NCBI GenBank assembly: GCA_001466705.2
Contig: LATX02000001.1
Coordinates: 1,116,001 to 1,180,000, forward strand
Reading direction: 5' to 3'
Length of the DNA: 64,000 nt
Origin: Moniliophthora roreri
Lineage: Eukaryota > Basidiomycota > Agaricomycetes > Agaricales > Marasmiaceae
The notes below the pieces were generated by a model. It was not told where the DNA came from, did not search any database, and was given only the letters and a program-made list of their open reading frames with translations. The position numbers and the translations under genes were made by a program. Below, piece by piece: positions 9,870-22,300 of the stretch; position 1 is the stretch's first letter, and every line of letters begins with the position of its first letter.

Positions 9870-11842
9870 ATGGCACTAGATGGGCTCATTATCCTGGACG
9901 GGTCTGGGTGCGTCTGCGAATTGCGTCTGGCTCCAGCTAACCCCTCAAATTTTATAAACAGCCGCCCTATAGCTCAGTCTGGCTTCAGAGACAAATCGCA
10001 CCTGCCAGCGTATCCTTTGCTACACATAGACGCCTTCAACAATAGCAATACCTCTGACCCTGTCATATATGTTCCAGACGTTGGAGGAGGACCCAGTGCT
10101 TGCGTTCACGTCGCAAGTGGTGACGTACGCATTCTGTGCCCGGTTTCTGGAGACGGTATGCTCTCACGTCTCGATCTGAGTTTTACTTACACAGTCGCTG
10201 CTAGTTGATCCATTGCTTGCTCTGACCTTTATCCAGTCATTCAACGACATTCTCATCGACTACTTTGGATCTGTGAGCGCAGAGGTGATCAGAGAGAACT
10301 TCGACGTCGTGTATCAGGTGCGTTTCTATCAGGTTGCCCCTGCAAAAGATCCTGAATACTCTTCGGTTTCTACTCCACAAGTTGTTCGAAGAAACGCTCG
10401 ACTCTAGTGGACATCCGCTAACTACACATCCTAATGCGCTCCGAGAAATCGTTATACCCCCTTCTTTGCTCAACAAACTGCTCTCTACAGTCGGCGCAGC
10501 GAATGCTGTAGCGCTCGGTGAGATCTATTCAATCGACTATATTCCCTGCTGGCTTACACCACCGAAATATAGGAACTCCGAACGCAGGCCCGTTTTCTAG
10601 CCCGATCCCGTGGCGGAAATCGAATGTACGGCATACAAACAATGAGATTTATTTCGATATGGTGGAATCTCTGAGTGGAGTTGTGAACAGGTCTGTCATA
10701 CCTTCTCTACCTGCCCAGGGACCACATTCACTTCCTACTAGACACGGGACTGTGGTCATGAGTAACGTTCGAGGTCGTATTGAAGCGAACTCCAAGTTGT
10801 CAGGTATGTTTGTCCTCTTTTGCACATTTCAAGGTTAAGGAACTAACAAAGAACGCCAGGGACACCAGATTGTCTCCTAACGTTTACAAACCCAGGTGTG
10901 ATGCAGGATTGCGCGTTCCACTGTTGCGTGAGGCGAGTTTTGGTCTCCATAAACTTCGATCGTACACTGAAGACGCTATAGATTGAAACGCTGGAGTACC
11001 AACAAATCCCTTTCATTCGTGCCTCCAGACGGTCGCTTTACACTAGCGGATTACTCATACTCTCCGTCTTCCCTCGCGTCGGCATCTGCTGTCACACCAC
11101 CGAAAACGGTGCCGATTCCGTTCCAAATCAAGTCCAGCTTAGATACTGATAAAACTGGTGGTGAGTCCACTTTTTCTTACGCTGAACGCGTCTGATGTGA
11201 GTACAAGGATCCTTCGACGTCCGTCTGTCCTCTCGGCTGAGCACACATACTCTTGAGAATGTCAGGGTCGAGCTTCAGCTTGGTCAGGGTGCAAGCGTCA
11301 GTGGAGTACGATGTATATTATCCCGAGGCTCGGGTGGTAGCGGCTTTGGAGTCGGAGGAATGAGGGATAGTTCTCCCGCACTAGAAGGAGGTGCAAGCTG
11401 GGTAAGCTTGAAACTTTAGCAACGTGGCTACGGACACTAAGTTGATTCAGATATGGGATTCTCGACACGGAATGTTGAAATGGGAGGTACCTTACGTTTC
11501 ACCAGGTTCAACCTCTGGTTGGGGACTGCAAGGCTCTTTTACTAGCTCGTACGTATAGCTGGGTTTTGATCATTGCAAAGGCTTACAGATCCTTAGAACA
11601 ACATCTCGGCCTTCGAGGGCATTGGTCGTGCGATTTGAAGTACGTCTCCCCTGTCTTCGGTACCGGTTTGGAGACTCACGCAATTACAGATACAAAGTCA
11701 TACTTTTTCGGGAATCAAAGTAGACCAGCTAAGGATAACCAATACAGGTACTTTGGGTATGGGTGCTCAAGGTCAAGGAGAAGCAAAAGTCTATAAAGGT
11801 GTGCGGGGTAGGAGTGAAGGCTGTGTTGAGTGGAGATGGTAG
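9870..11842 (+). CDS. APM3: AP-3 complex subunit mu
   Basis: Medium chain of the AP-3 adaptor, which sorts cargo from Golgi/endosomes to the vacuole. The N-terminal longin-like part starts MALDGLIILDGSG, an intron follows, then RPIAQSGFRDKSHLPAYPLL. LALTFIQSFNDILIDYFG and VIRENFDVVYQLLEETLDS complete it. A linker exon carries GTPNAGPFSSPIPWR. The mu-homology domain follows: NEIYFDMVESLSGVVNR, GTVVMSNVRGRIEANSKLSG, TPDCLLTFTNPGVMQDCAFH, CVRLKRWSTNKSLSFVPPDG, ENVRVELQLGQGASVSGVRC and MLKWEVPYVSPGSTSGWGLQ. It ends CVEWRW at 11842. FVPPDG and the RGRIEANSKLSG block are typical of AP-3 mu rather than AP-1/2. About ten short introns are needed. The one at 10933-10981 only keeps frame if it uses a GC donor (see findings). 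Length is near 490 residues, normal for fungi. Confidence 0.87.
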
Positions 11843-12375
11843 CAATAATCAGGAACGCACTAAAACCAATGTGTATCGCCGGCCCAAACCGGTCCAAGAG
11901 TGTATGGTACGTGATGTTCTCTCGAAAGCCATCGTACTACGCTGATTCATAACTTTGATAGATCAATGTAACCATAATTTATGCAATGGATTGGTTAGAG
12001 GAAGATCATCCTGGTTATCACGGGTGGTATTCATGTTCGTTCTGCGTCTATGGTCGATATATAAAATGCGCGGACTTCGTGGCCAGAACCACAACGATCC
12101 TCCTTGACGTGTTGAGTATGTAATGACGACTTACCTTACTTAACCAACTTTAAAGTGGAACCATGAAAAGAATGCTTCTTAGCGTCGATATCCTTCCTCG
12201 ACTCGCACTCCGACCACTCTGTCTTTTCCTCCCTCCTGCTGAGGTCCTGGTGGCCTGTTAACTTCCCACCACGGATACAGGCGAGTAATCTTAGCTCGCA
12301 TAGCTCTTTTCAGCTGACGCGACTTTCGGATAGCCTGATAATTAATAACTCTTAATATCTTTATTGCCGCGTATA
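11843..12375. promoter_or_regulatory. Intergenic region upstream of REC8
   Basis: Between the AP-3 mu stop and the REC8 start. A TATA-like word (ATATATAAAA) lies near 12057-12066 on the plus strand. An open frame on the minus strand (12179-12550) crosses into REC8 exon 2 and has no recognisable content. No other gene is seen. Confidence 0.4.
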
Positions 12376-15300
12376 ATGTTTTTCTCCCAAGAGTTACTGG
12401 CGCGAAGGGATAGTGGGTTCGGTTTGCTATGGTAGATGATTCACTTTTTTGTCTCTGGTAATGTGCTGACGATTTTAGGTTGGCGGCAACTCTGGGTTCT
12501 AAGTCAACATTTAAGAAACTACCGAAGAAATCCGTTCTTGATGCAGACATCTCTCAACTATGCAGTCTGATCGCGCAACCAGAAGAACCTTTGGCACTTA
12601 GATTGTCGAGCAATCTCATGGTCGGAGTTGCACGGTGAGCATTTCCATGCTTGGGATAGGAGGATCTACTGATGCTGCTTGCTTCAGGGTATATAAAGGT
12701 AGCTCGGATCGTTTTTAAACGCTACTCGAGCTTAACGGGCACGAACTCGCAGTGAAACAAGAAATCTTCTTGACAGATGTAACGAATTGCGTGTCTTCTT
12801 TGAAGAAAGTTGTCCAAGACCTACAAACCGCAGCTGCAAAGGAAAAAGCGCTTCAAATGGCTCAACCAACAATGCGGTCTGTGGTTTGGTGTTCGGTGTT
12901 GTTACGACGCATGACTGAACGACATCTAGGTCATCGGCTCTGACTCTAGCGGATGATCCTCACGCTTTGTTCATCGCTGATTTTGATGCGTTAGTAGATG
13001 TACGTAAATCTGTTATAGCAACACTCCGTTTGCTGACGCACTAGGTTCAGAATTGGGACGTACACCTCAACATTCAAGGTATGATCTCGTATGTACTATC
13101 AATTGGCGATGTCAACATTGACAATGGTATTCGTAGAACCAGAGAGCCGAGAGGATCTTGATGATCAAGAATTCAACCCCCATTCCAAACGCCAAGCGCT
13201 AAAACCAACTAGCAAAGCCTCGGTCCATTCAGAAGACCTTCGAGCTGAAGCGTGCACACTCAAGGAGCATCATGATCATCTGCTTTCACAGTCCTTCGAC
13301 TTGTCGTTTCAAGGTAGTACGGGAGAAATGGATGTGTCATCCTCGCAGGCCGGACCAGTATTTATGCTCGACGATAATTTCCTCCTGTCGGATGGATTGG
13401 GTCTCGATGGCGGCCTGGGCGACGAACTTGCACGCGAACTTGGGGAAGGATGGGGCGCTCCACCTACCCCTGCACGTGGTGAAAGTCCTCCAGTGTGAGC
13501 CGTTTTTCCATGTGTCATTGCTAACCAACGACCGAGCTTTGCAGGGATATGAATATGGACCTCGATATTAACTTCAACGAGAATGCAATAGACATCGCCG
13601 GTGGAGATTTCAACTTTGCTGAGCCGATGGCAAAAGAGCCAATCGTTCGAGCATCGTCTCAGCCCCCTGTTTTGCAGACGCCGGTAAAGGTATTAATCAA
13701 CTCAGACGATAGAGGCGAATACTCACTAGCGTAAATTTTACAGGTTACCTCTCGTAACCGGAAGGAAAATGCGACGCCAAGGTCGCGACGCCGTGTTACC
13801 ACGCCGCTACGTTCCCCTGCTCCCCCCAGCCCGGCCAACTCTTTCACACGACTACTATTATCTCAAGGCGTTGAATCAGAACATTGTGCACCCACACCGC
13901 TCACTGATATCACGGCCAATGCCCGAAGCAAGGAAAACCAGCCACCATCTAAGAAACAGAAAAGAACTCGTTTGTTGCTTGATGCTAGAACGGAACTAAC
14001 TGATGAAGAACTAAAGGTATGGATGTCAAACGATTTTGATCTACGCCACCCGCTCAGTGGTTCCTTTCAGATTGCGCGCGCTAAATATGTAGAGGAGCAA
14101 CATAACCAAAGACGCGAACTTGACTCCAAGAAGATAGAGAAGAATAGCGGAAAGATAGTGGAGGAGTTAATTTGGGGAGTACCCACAGGAAGTACGAACG
14201 TTAGCACTTGAGCTTATTGTGACCATTCGCTGACCATTTGTATAGTCGATGCCCCAGCTCTCGTCGACTTTTGGCAAGAGAATTTCAGAGTCCAGGTTGA
14301 AGCTAGAACCGGTGCTGTTCATATGCATCCAGACGAGTTCCAGCCCAGTATGTCTCCGGAGCGTTTTCTTTGAGATCGAATTGACGTAGCTTCTGCAGAG
14401 ACGCCACCGACCAAACGACGGAAACTTCAAGCCATTGAGGAGGTGCCAGAGGAACCCTTTTACCCTGACCTGGTCCAAAATGATTTTGGGTACACCGGTG
14501 CAGGCGACATTGCAAGAGTATATGATAGTACGTAAGCTTCCTCACTCCTTTGAAGCAATGTCGTTGATTTATCACTTAAATAGCTGAGCCATTACTTGAT
14601 GGTAACATAGATTTCGATCCTGAAGTGAGGCTGAGGTCATCAGAGGTAAGATTGCAATGCCATCCCCCACGTATATTGCCAACCCTGAGAACCGTTCATA
14701 GGAGCCTGGACAAGCCCGAAATGCCTCGCGACAACCTTCCGTTGCCCCGAACTTCAGCTTCGACCTTAGCTCGAATGAAAAACTCACGGGTTCCCAACTA
14801 AGTTCACTCTTTCCGTGGGACAATGCTGGAGCAGATATCTCTTCAAGCGTCGGGGGCGCCTTTGGAGGAGGTAGTGACCGAGTTGCTTTCGATCCCGCTG
14901 AAGTGAAAATAAGAGGAAGTTCAGTGAGCAAGCGGGAAGGATCGTTGCCTCTCAGTCAGAACGGGAGCATTACAGCTGCTCGGGGAATTTCTCCAGGCGA
15001 TTTTGGGAGAAATTCCCAAGTATTTGGCGAGGACTTCGAATTAAGAGGTAAGCAGCAGTCATTGTCTTTCTTACACCCCCTCTCAGAATTTCCAGTCGAC
15101 GAGGTGCCCACAAATCAACAATCGGACACTCAACGGTCTGATTTGAATCTCGTAACTTTAGAGCGTAATTCTTTCAACTTCCTCGAGTGAGTCGGCGAAT
15201 ACAATATCTTTGTCCTTCGCTGATGGGTCGTGTCAGATATGTAAAGATGCAACAGCAGGCTATGCCCATCGGCAGCGGAGGCCACATTTCATTTGATACC

Positions 15301-15490
15301 ATTGCACCGAAAGCAACAAGCACACGACGGGTAGCGGCCGCTGCCTTTTACCATTGCCTAGGTTCGAGATATGCCCTTTACACGAATGAAAAGTGACTGA
15401 AATTGGTTCGCAGTGCTTACGACGAAGGATCTTCTCCGTGTCACACAGAATGGTCCTTACGGTTTCATCACAGTTAATGCCAAGCCATAA
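12376..15490 (+). CDS. REC8: Meiotic cohesin kleisin Rec8
   Basis: Alpha-kleisin that closes the SMC1-SMC3 ring in meiosis. Exon 1 opens MFFSQELLARRDSGFGLLW. Exon 2 gives LAATLGSKSTFKKLPKKSVL, then DADISQLCSLIAQPEEPLAL and RLSSNLMVGVAR, with a following VYK: the Rad21/Rec8 N-terminal domain that contacts SMC3. The long middle is acidic and low-complexity, with ALRLS and FIADFDALVD before it and PPTKRRKLQAIEEVPEEPFY near 14405. The C-terminal winged helix that binds the SMC1 head reads KMQQQAMPIGSGGHISFDTI, APKATSTRRVAAAAFYHCL and, after an intron, VLTTKDLLRVTQNGPYGF. The stop is at 15488-15490. MFFS and the GLLWLAATLGS junction favour Rec8 over mitotic Rad21, which usually opens MFYSE. I did not find an unambiguous separase site by eye. 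About twelve introns. Family certain; Rec8 versus Rad21 quite likely. Confidence 0.85.
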
Positions 15491-15785
15491 ATGTTCCGTT
15501 CAGGGTGGCGTTCAGAATGACCTTGTTAGCATAGCTGTACCTGCATCGATAATATGTACAGTACTCCGTACTTACCGTAACAATCATGATCCGGATAGTG
15601 ATATACGGACGGGGGACGAACGCATATGGCATGCGAAATTGACGTCTTCAGTTAGACCATTATTTTTCCAACTAACCAGAAGCGATTTCAAGCTGCAGCG
15701 CCTTCTTGTTTTCTCGACACGCTTCCTTCTTTATCCCCATCACCTAGCCAAACCAGTCGGACAATCTCGAGTTCTTTATCGCGCA

Positions 15786-16712
15786 ATGTCGTCCCCAGCC
15801 GTCACCGCTGCCAAAGCCGTTCTCGCGAGCATCGACCTCAGTGGTTATGATTCCACACAATCCAAGCTGATGGATGAGAGATGTATCTTGGTTGATGAGC
15901 AAGACAATGCCATTGGTGCAGCGGACAAGAAGACTTGTGAGACTCTACTTCTCCTGTTCATTCGTGCCTCTCACTCCAGCCTATAGGCCATCTCATGGAG
16001 AATATCAACAAGGGTCTCCTCCACAGGGCCTTCTCTGCATTTGTTTTCCGCCCATCGGACGGCAAGCTGCTCCTTCAGAAACGTGCCGCTGAGAAGATTA
16101 CATTCCCAGACATGTGGACAAATACCTGCTGCTCTCACCCGCTCGATGATTTCGAGGGAGAGAAGGTCGAGAAAGATCAGTTGGGCGTGAAGGTTGCGGC
16201 CTCTAGAAAGTTGGAACACGAGCTCGGAATCCCACAAAGCCAAACACCAGTCGACCAGTTCCAATACCTTACTCGTATTCATTACCTCGCTCCCTCTAAC
16301 GGCCTCTGGGGTGAACATGAAGGTGCGTTACCCGTACATAGGCTGTGTTTCACCATGCTGACATTCCGGACGTGTCGGACAGTTGACTACATCCTGTTCA
16401 TTACAGCGGACGTTGATGTGACCCCTAATGTCAATGAAATCAGCGATTACAAGTACGTCGGCAAAGCCGAGTTGCAGGCTATGTTTGAGGATCCCAGTAT
16501 GTCATCCTCATTGATCTATCGGGCACGGAACATTTCTGATATTTGGTCATGCCACAGAAAACTCATTCACACCATGGTTCAAACTCATCGCGAGGGATTT
16601 CCTGTTTGGTTGGTGGGACGAGCTTTTGAGGCGAAAGGACAGCAAGGGCAAGGTGGTCGCGAAAAATCTTGCAGGAGTTGTGGACGGAAGTAAAGTCGTG
16701 AAGATGGCTTAA
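15786..16712 (+). CDS. IDI1: Isopentenyl-diphosphate delta-isomerase
   Basis: Converts isopentenyl to dimethylallyl diphosphate in the mevalonate route to sterols and other isoprenoids. The start [20 protein letters not shown] leads to [20 protein letters not shown], then an intron of about 50 nt and [20 protein letters not shown]. The Nudix-type core holds the key residues: the catalytic Cys in [10 protein letters not shown], the catalytic Glu in GLWGEHE, and metal ligands in HRAFS and SHPL. The C-terminal part continues [20 protein letters not shown] and [16 protein letters not shown]. After the last intron the frame is [20 protein letters not shown], ending KVVKMA with stop at 16710-16712. 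Length is near 255 residues, typical. It lies 295 bp after REC8 on the same strand and ends only 66 bp from the convergent hypothetical gene. Confidence 0.93.
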
Positions 16713-16778
16713 TATGATAACGAATACACGTCGCTAGATTGTAGAAGTACACTATGATATATGAATAGGGTCTAGAGT

Positions 16779-18111
16779 CTAAGTCTGCTTGGCGAACACC
16801 TTGAAGAGTAATAATTCAGGCCTTGGGCCTACACCCAGCTTGCTGAGCGGACCTTTACGAGCAAGCGGTATCGCTGTCTCTAACTGAACGTTGAACGACT
16901 CCAATGTGCGCAGTATAATGACGAGCAGATGCCCTGGTGATACCGCCCGAGCTGAATGCGCGGAAGAGTCATTAAACAAAGCTGGCATCGAGGTCTGATT
17001 TCTTACCTGTGTATAGCCCTTTCTTCAGTTCGACTGAGAATGTAGTAATTCCTTGATCTTCAGGCAGATCGAAATCGATATGCCCGCTCAGATTGGTTCT
17101 CAGCAGGAGATTGGGAAGATGTTGTTTGATCTCGGTAGGCGGTTTGATGAATATCAGTTTCCTTCCACCGTTCGAAGGATGGACAAAGAAGAATCTCGAG
17201 GTAAGGTCCAGTTCACTCGCGAGGAAAATCAGTCGGGGTGCCTTACGGATAGATGAGTCGATGAACTCGCTGCAACTGAAACGCATACCGAGCTTCCTAT
17301 GGAAATGGATGTATGGAAGGCGTAGCCCTAGTTGCGTGAATCAATATGGACAACTCGAGCGAAAGGAGAGGGCTTACCCGCTGCGAAAACCGGGTAAACA
17401 ACGACAGAAGCATATCCCACGCTCTAATGAATAGATATTAGGCTAGTTCATGGTCGGAGTAAATTTTGACGGACTTGTCGGTACTGGGACCACCTATACA
17501 CCAAGGTGCGTTGTTGAACTTGACTCGCCACACGAGATCTTTTAGTTCATCAAGAGCGATTCCATGAGGCCATTCCTTGTTATTATTGAAGATCGTGTTC
17601 CTTATCTCGGCCATGGCTGGCTTCGATAAATGTTCAATCTGTATCTCATCCGTTCCAACGAATGAGATGAACATGCGACCTTTGTTGGAGCTATGAGTTG
17701 ATCAATACAAGCACGGATCTGGGCTGGTAACGCACTGGGAGTCTCAGCTGGGTCTGGAGCTTCCATCTTTGGCGCTTGTTGTGGATTTGATGTGGCTCTC
17801 TTCCTGCGGGTTGGTTGGTTCGGTTGAGGAGCAGGTAGTGTTTCGTGGCGTTTTAAAGAAGTTTTAAAAGGTCTAAACGGTCGTCCTGGTTTATCCAAGG
17901 TATATGTCTTCTGTGGTTGCTGCTGTTGTTGTTGTTGTTGGGCTCCCTGGGGCTGATAGAATGGCGTATTGAGGTATGCGGGGTACTGGGTCGTTGTGGA
18001 CCAATACGGTGTAAAGTTGTTGTTGGGGCCGGCGCCGTCATAAGGGATCTGGTTTGCAAGGTAAGCATTCTGGCTATAATAAGGGCCTGCGTAGGACTGC
18101 TGCTGCTGCAT
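16779..18111 (-). CDS. Conserved-looking hypothetical protein with Gln-rich N-terminus
   Basis: I do not recognise a named family. The N-terminal 145 residues are low-complexity: MQQQQSYAGPYYSQNAYLAN, a run of eight Gln, and a basic stretch PTRRKRATSN. A more ordered part follows: EHLSKPAMAEIRNTIFNNNK, EWPHGIALDELKDLVWRVKF, AWDMLLSLFTRFSQR, GYAFHTSISIGSS, APRLIFLASELDLTSRFFFV, and a C-terminus LESFNVQLETAIPLARKGPL ending FKVFAKQT. Introns of 40-60 nt join these blocks in frame. The first one (near 17645-17687) would be only 41 nt, so the alternative is a one-base problem at that point. The ordered C-terminal half reads like a real domain because all splice sites restore the same kind of sequence. 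No signal peptide or membrane helix. It is convergent with IDI1. Confidence 0.7.
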
Positions 18112-18700
18112 GGCGGAGGTAAAGGTTCAACAAAAGCACCGTGAACATGAGGCCAGGTGAAGACGCAATGCAACGTGGTGTTCCCTTTCAAGGGCGCGGG
18201 CGCTCTAATGATCAAGAGAGCATATTAACCCGGTAAACCAGATTTAATGCCCCAGAGACCTACGAGAAGAAAGTAAATAATCTGAGCGCAGGAGTATGCT
18301 GCTGAGAAGACTCAACCTACAAGTTCCCAAGTTGAACGCGATCCGCCCCAAATATATCATATCCATTACAAACCCGTAATTACAAAACCATTCGACCCTG
18401 AACTTGTGCCCGGCGCGCAGCCGCCAGAGATCCGCAGAAACCTCGCTCACATCGAGAAGGATTGGAAGGAAATCTATTCGGGTAGCAACTTGCGGCCAAA
18501 GGTGGCCCGTTGAGCAAGGCAGGATTACTGCAACGCAAACAAGTTGCCTTTTTCGGCCACGAAAAGTGCGTGAAAGTCGGCATCACGGAAAGACGGACGG
18601 CTGGCGGGGCGTTTCCGTTGCAGATTCCTTTGCGTGCAGCGACCGCTGACAAGTAACTTGCAAGTAACCCTCTTACCCTCATCCAACATCTCTTGCACCT
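18112..18700. promoter_or_regulatory. Divergent intergenic region, hypothetical gene and MPC1
   Basis: Upstream of both the minus-strand Q-rich gene and the plus-strand MPC1. Open frames on both strands between about 18380 and 18680 overlap each other and have no recognisable content. I see no RNA gene. Confidence 0.4.
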
Positions 18701-19360
18701 ATGGCTTCCACCTTTGTGAACTGGCTGCGTTCTCCAGCTGCTCGTGAATACTTTTTCAGTACGTCAATTCCATCTCGAGTCTTTTTTTCACTCGTCTGAC
18801 TCGTTTTGGTCGTAGGCACACATTTCTGGGGACCTGTTCGTGCAGTCAAAGATAATCTTTGCCCATGACCCACCTTTATGAACTCTCTTCCCATACCATA
18901 GGTTGCCAACTGGGGACTTCCACTTGCAGCACTCGCAGATCTCAGCAAGGACGAAGAGGTCATATCAGGCCCAATGACGACAGCATTGGGCTGCTACTCG
19001 TATGTCCTTAATTTTCCTATTTCAATGGAGCTGGAGAACACTCATCTACTTCCCCTTTAGTATGGTTTTCATGCGTTTTGGTTCGTTATACATCTTGTCC
19101 GGTCCAGATCACCAATTCTGATTTCCTTTCAAGCATGGCGCGTCCAACCGCGAAACTACCTCCTCCTTGCATGCCATAGCACAAACGCCATCGCTCAATC
19201 CGTTCAGGGTATACGGTTCATCAACTATTGGTACAATGGTGGTCGCGAAGAGAAGTTGGGCCTCACTGGGGCTATAGAGGAGAAAGCACATGAAGCAAAA
19301 GCATCCGTAACAGAAGCGGTACAGAAAGCCAGGGACGAAGCTAACAAAGTCGGGAAATAA
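18701..19360 (+). CDS. MPC1: Mitochondrial pyruvate carrier subunit 1
   Basis: Small inner-membrane protein that pairs with MPC2/3 to import pyruvate into mitochondria. Reading across introns gives [79 protein letters not shown] and [20 protein letters not shown], the standard MPC1 layout with Trp/Gly-rich helices. The tail [20 protein letters not shown] is a charged amphipathic extension ending in NKVGK at 19360. Two internal exons are only 20 nt (18816-18835, and the one encoding MVFMRF), each in frame with its neighbours. Length is near 140 residues, slightly longer than yeast because of the tail. The stop lies 30 bp from the convergent DNA ligase stop. Confidence 0.93.
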
Positions 19361-19390
19361 AGTATTGCTCTACTATATGGGTCTTCACCT

Positions 19391-22300
19391 TTACCAAAAA
19401 TCATCATCGGCATCACCTTTTTTCTTCTTCCCACTACCCTGCGCCAGCGCTTGTCGTTCATACATCTCCGCAACCTAATTATCCGTCAGACAATCTTGTT
19501 CGTAGAATACTAATAATCTTACTCACTTGTTCCGGTCCGGTCGCATCGTCTGCGTCCTTGTCGTCTCTGATTCGGATGAAACGAGGGAAACGCAAGGAAA
19601 TACCTCTCTCTTCAACCTGGGAAGGATGCATTGTGACCTTTGGCCGCGTCGCAAGATCCGTGAGCACTCACCAGACCCTGAGCAGCTGTGTAGATCGGAC
19701 TCAAGCTCAGGTCCGCTGTCAAGACCTCCCATACAATCTGTGGTTCGAACCAGACATCTGGCTTCGCACCCCCAATCTTGACGTCACCCCGTGTTTTCTG
19801 TAACTCCAAGGGTTTGAGTGTCTCATAATGAGACTGCAATGCCTCGTCACTGAAGCCGGTACCAATCTTGCAAATGGTTTGGAATTCCTCGGCATCTGCA
19901 TCGTAGCATGCCAGTAGGAAGGCACCATAGACGTTAGTTCTTTTACCTTTACCGTAGTAGCCGCCAACTACGACAAGGTCCAAGGAATCTCCTACGCCCG
20001 CTAGATAGTCTTTCTTTAGCTGTACTTGAAGGTTAGCGGTTGAACTAAGGAATAATGAGGGGCTTGTCCTCACTTTGAGCCAGTTGACACTACGTCTGCT
20101 CGGCTCATAGTAGCTGGCGTCACTTTCCAACATTTTGACCATGAGACCTTCACACCCATCCTTCACACTCTCTTCCAAGAAGGTCTGGATGTCTTCCGTA
20201 GCCTCGCTATCCGATGACTTGGCAAACTGGAATTCGAAAGGCACAATTTGGAAGTGTTCCCGTAAGAGTTTTCTGCGTTCAGTCAAAGGCTTGTGTAACA
20301 AGGGCTGAGGGAGAATGATTACATTTCAGCATCCTGTGACGCACTCATGAACTGGACACACCTCTCCGTTGAGATATAAGAGGTCGAACGCGAATAGACA
20401 CACGCGGACTTGAATATCCTCGACTTTAACATCCTTGCGCTTTCGCCTACTAAGTTCCTGGAAGGGCATCAATTTACCATTCGTGCGATCAATAGCGACG
20501 GCTTCCGCATCCAAAACGAAGGACTTGGTATTATCTTTGATGCACTGAGAAGGTGTCAGCGAACAGTGATCTTTGTATGGTATAGACATCACCTACGTGG
20601 GGGAGTTGCTCAACTAGATCGGGATACTTTTTGCTCATATCTTCGGAATTCCGACTGTAAACACAAACCGCGCCACTCTCCAACTTGTGTACCTGTCAAA
20701 GAAACATTCATCTTCAGATAACGTGGGCCTTACACAATTAGTGACCAACCTGTGCACGCTCTCCGTCGTATTTGTACTCGCATGTAAACCGCTTGTTCTC
20801 AAATCTATCGAGCACTTCACCGATCGCCTTGGTTGGTTTAGCTAACATGGGCTTCAGCGGCACACCAGGTCGGAGTTTACAATGTTCTCGTAAACCATCT
20901 ATCCCATGTTGAAGGAGAGCAGGTATCACTTCATCGTAGCTCGGTAATTCACTGATTCGAGTGTTAGGTAGTCAGCGCGCATTACTGAAGTGTCTGCTAA
21001 CCTATATATCGACTTCATGGTGTTGGCGCCTTCCTCGAGTCTTGCAGCGAGTTTGTCGTTACTCCATTTCTTGCCAACTGTTATACAGAGATCACCTCAA
21101 GTGTCTAATAATAGTCATTCGACATACCGCTCTCTTTCTCCGCAAGGACAGCAGCATGGGCAAGTGCGACCAACACTGACCTCTCTGCGTTTCCGATACG
21201 CAACTTGCCCTCCAAGCTGCGGACGATATACTTGGCTTCAAAGTTTTGACAGGCAGCCAAAAGCTTGGTGATGATTCCGACTTTCTTAGCTTGGGACTGA
21301 CATCCATAAACTAAGCAACATTTACTAGAAGTAACACGTTCCTTACGTACCGAATGTCCCGTACTTAGCGCAATCTCCTTCAATCTGGCAAATACGAAGG
21401 GCACAGTGAGCGGGTTGGGCTTGAAGAGCGTTTTCTGACTGTTTTTCGAGTTCTTGAAGGAGTCAGCAATGCTCAATATAGAAACGCCCTAGAACATACC
21501 ATAGCCACGAGACCAAGGTCTCCCTCTTTCTTCAGGTCTCCCTTGATAGTGGCAAGACAGCGTCCGGTGGACTCAGCAATTGCTTTTATTAAAAGACTCT
21601 CGCCGATACCAAGTTCTATACCAACATAATCTGGACTCAGCTATGTCGCGTGACTATTAATGAGCGGGCTCCCAGTCTTGGATGGTGAACCTACGCGGTT
21701 GATACAGAGATACACGGCTTGAAGGAGGGATGTATGGTCCTTTTTCGAACTCCGTTGAATCACAAGAAGTAGGAAGGAGGTAAGCAACGCATTCTTCTCT
21801 AAACGCTTTGTCGTTGCCTCGATTAAGGAGAATGTCTTTGCCAGAGCAGCATATGGAACGCTGTGTTGGCATCATAATTAGTCCGTATTGACGCAAGAAA
21901 CGTATGCCTTACGGTTGACCGACTTTCCAGCCACCTTCGATGTCCACATCTCTTGTCTTGGAAAGTGCCGCGAGAGCGCTAAACGAACTGGTCAGCCAGT
22001 AGTTTCACAATATATAGCAAGAACACGCACGCCTTGGATGCCGCGGCTCCAGTCCCTGTTGTCGTCCCTTCTTCTTCGTCCTCACTCGCCAATTCTTCTT
22101 CTCTGCCTTCATCACCACTGACTGCCGGAGTTGCTTCTTCATCTTCTGGTACTTCTTCATCTTCCTGCACTTCCTTCTCTTTTCCTTTTCCATTTGATAA
22201 TGCAGTTTTGGCAGCTTTGGACCTTGAAGGTGACTTGCTTTTGGGTTTCGGTCGTTCTTCCACAGGTATAATGAGACATCGGCAACGTAAGGGATTGACG

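Noticed and set aside
12179..12550. 123-residue minus-strand open frame
   Set aside because: Antisense to REC8 exons 1-2, whose kleisin N-terminus is unmistakable.
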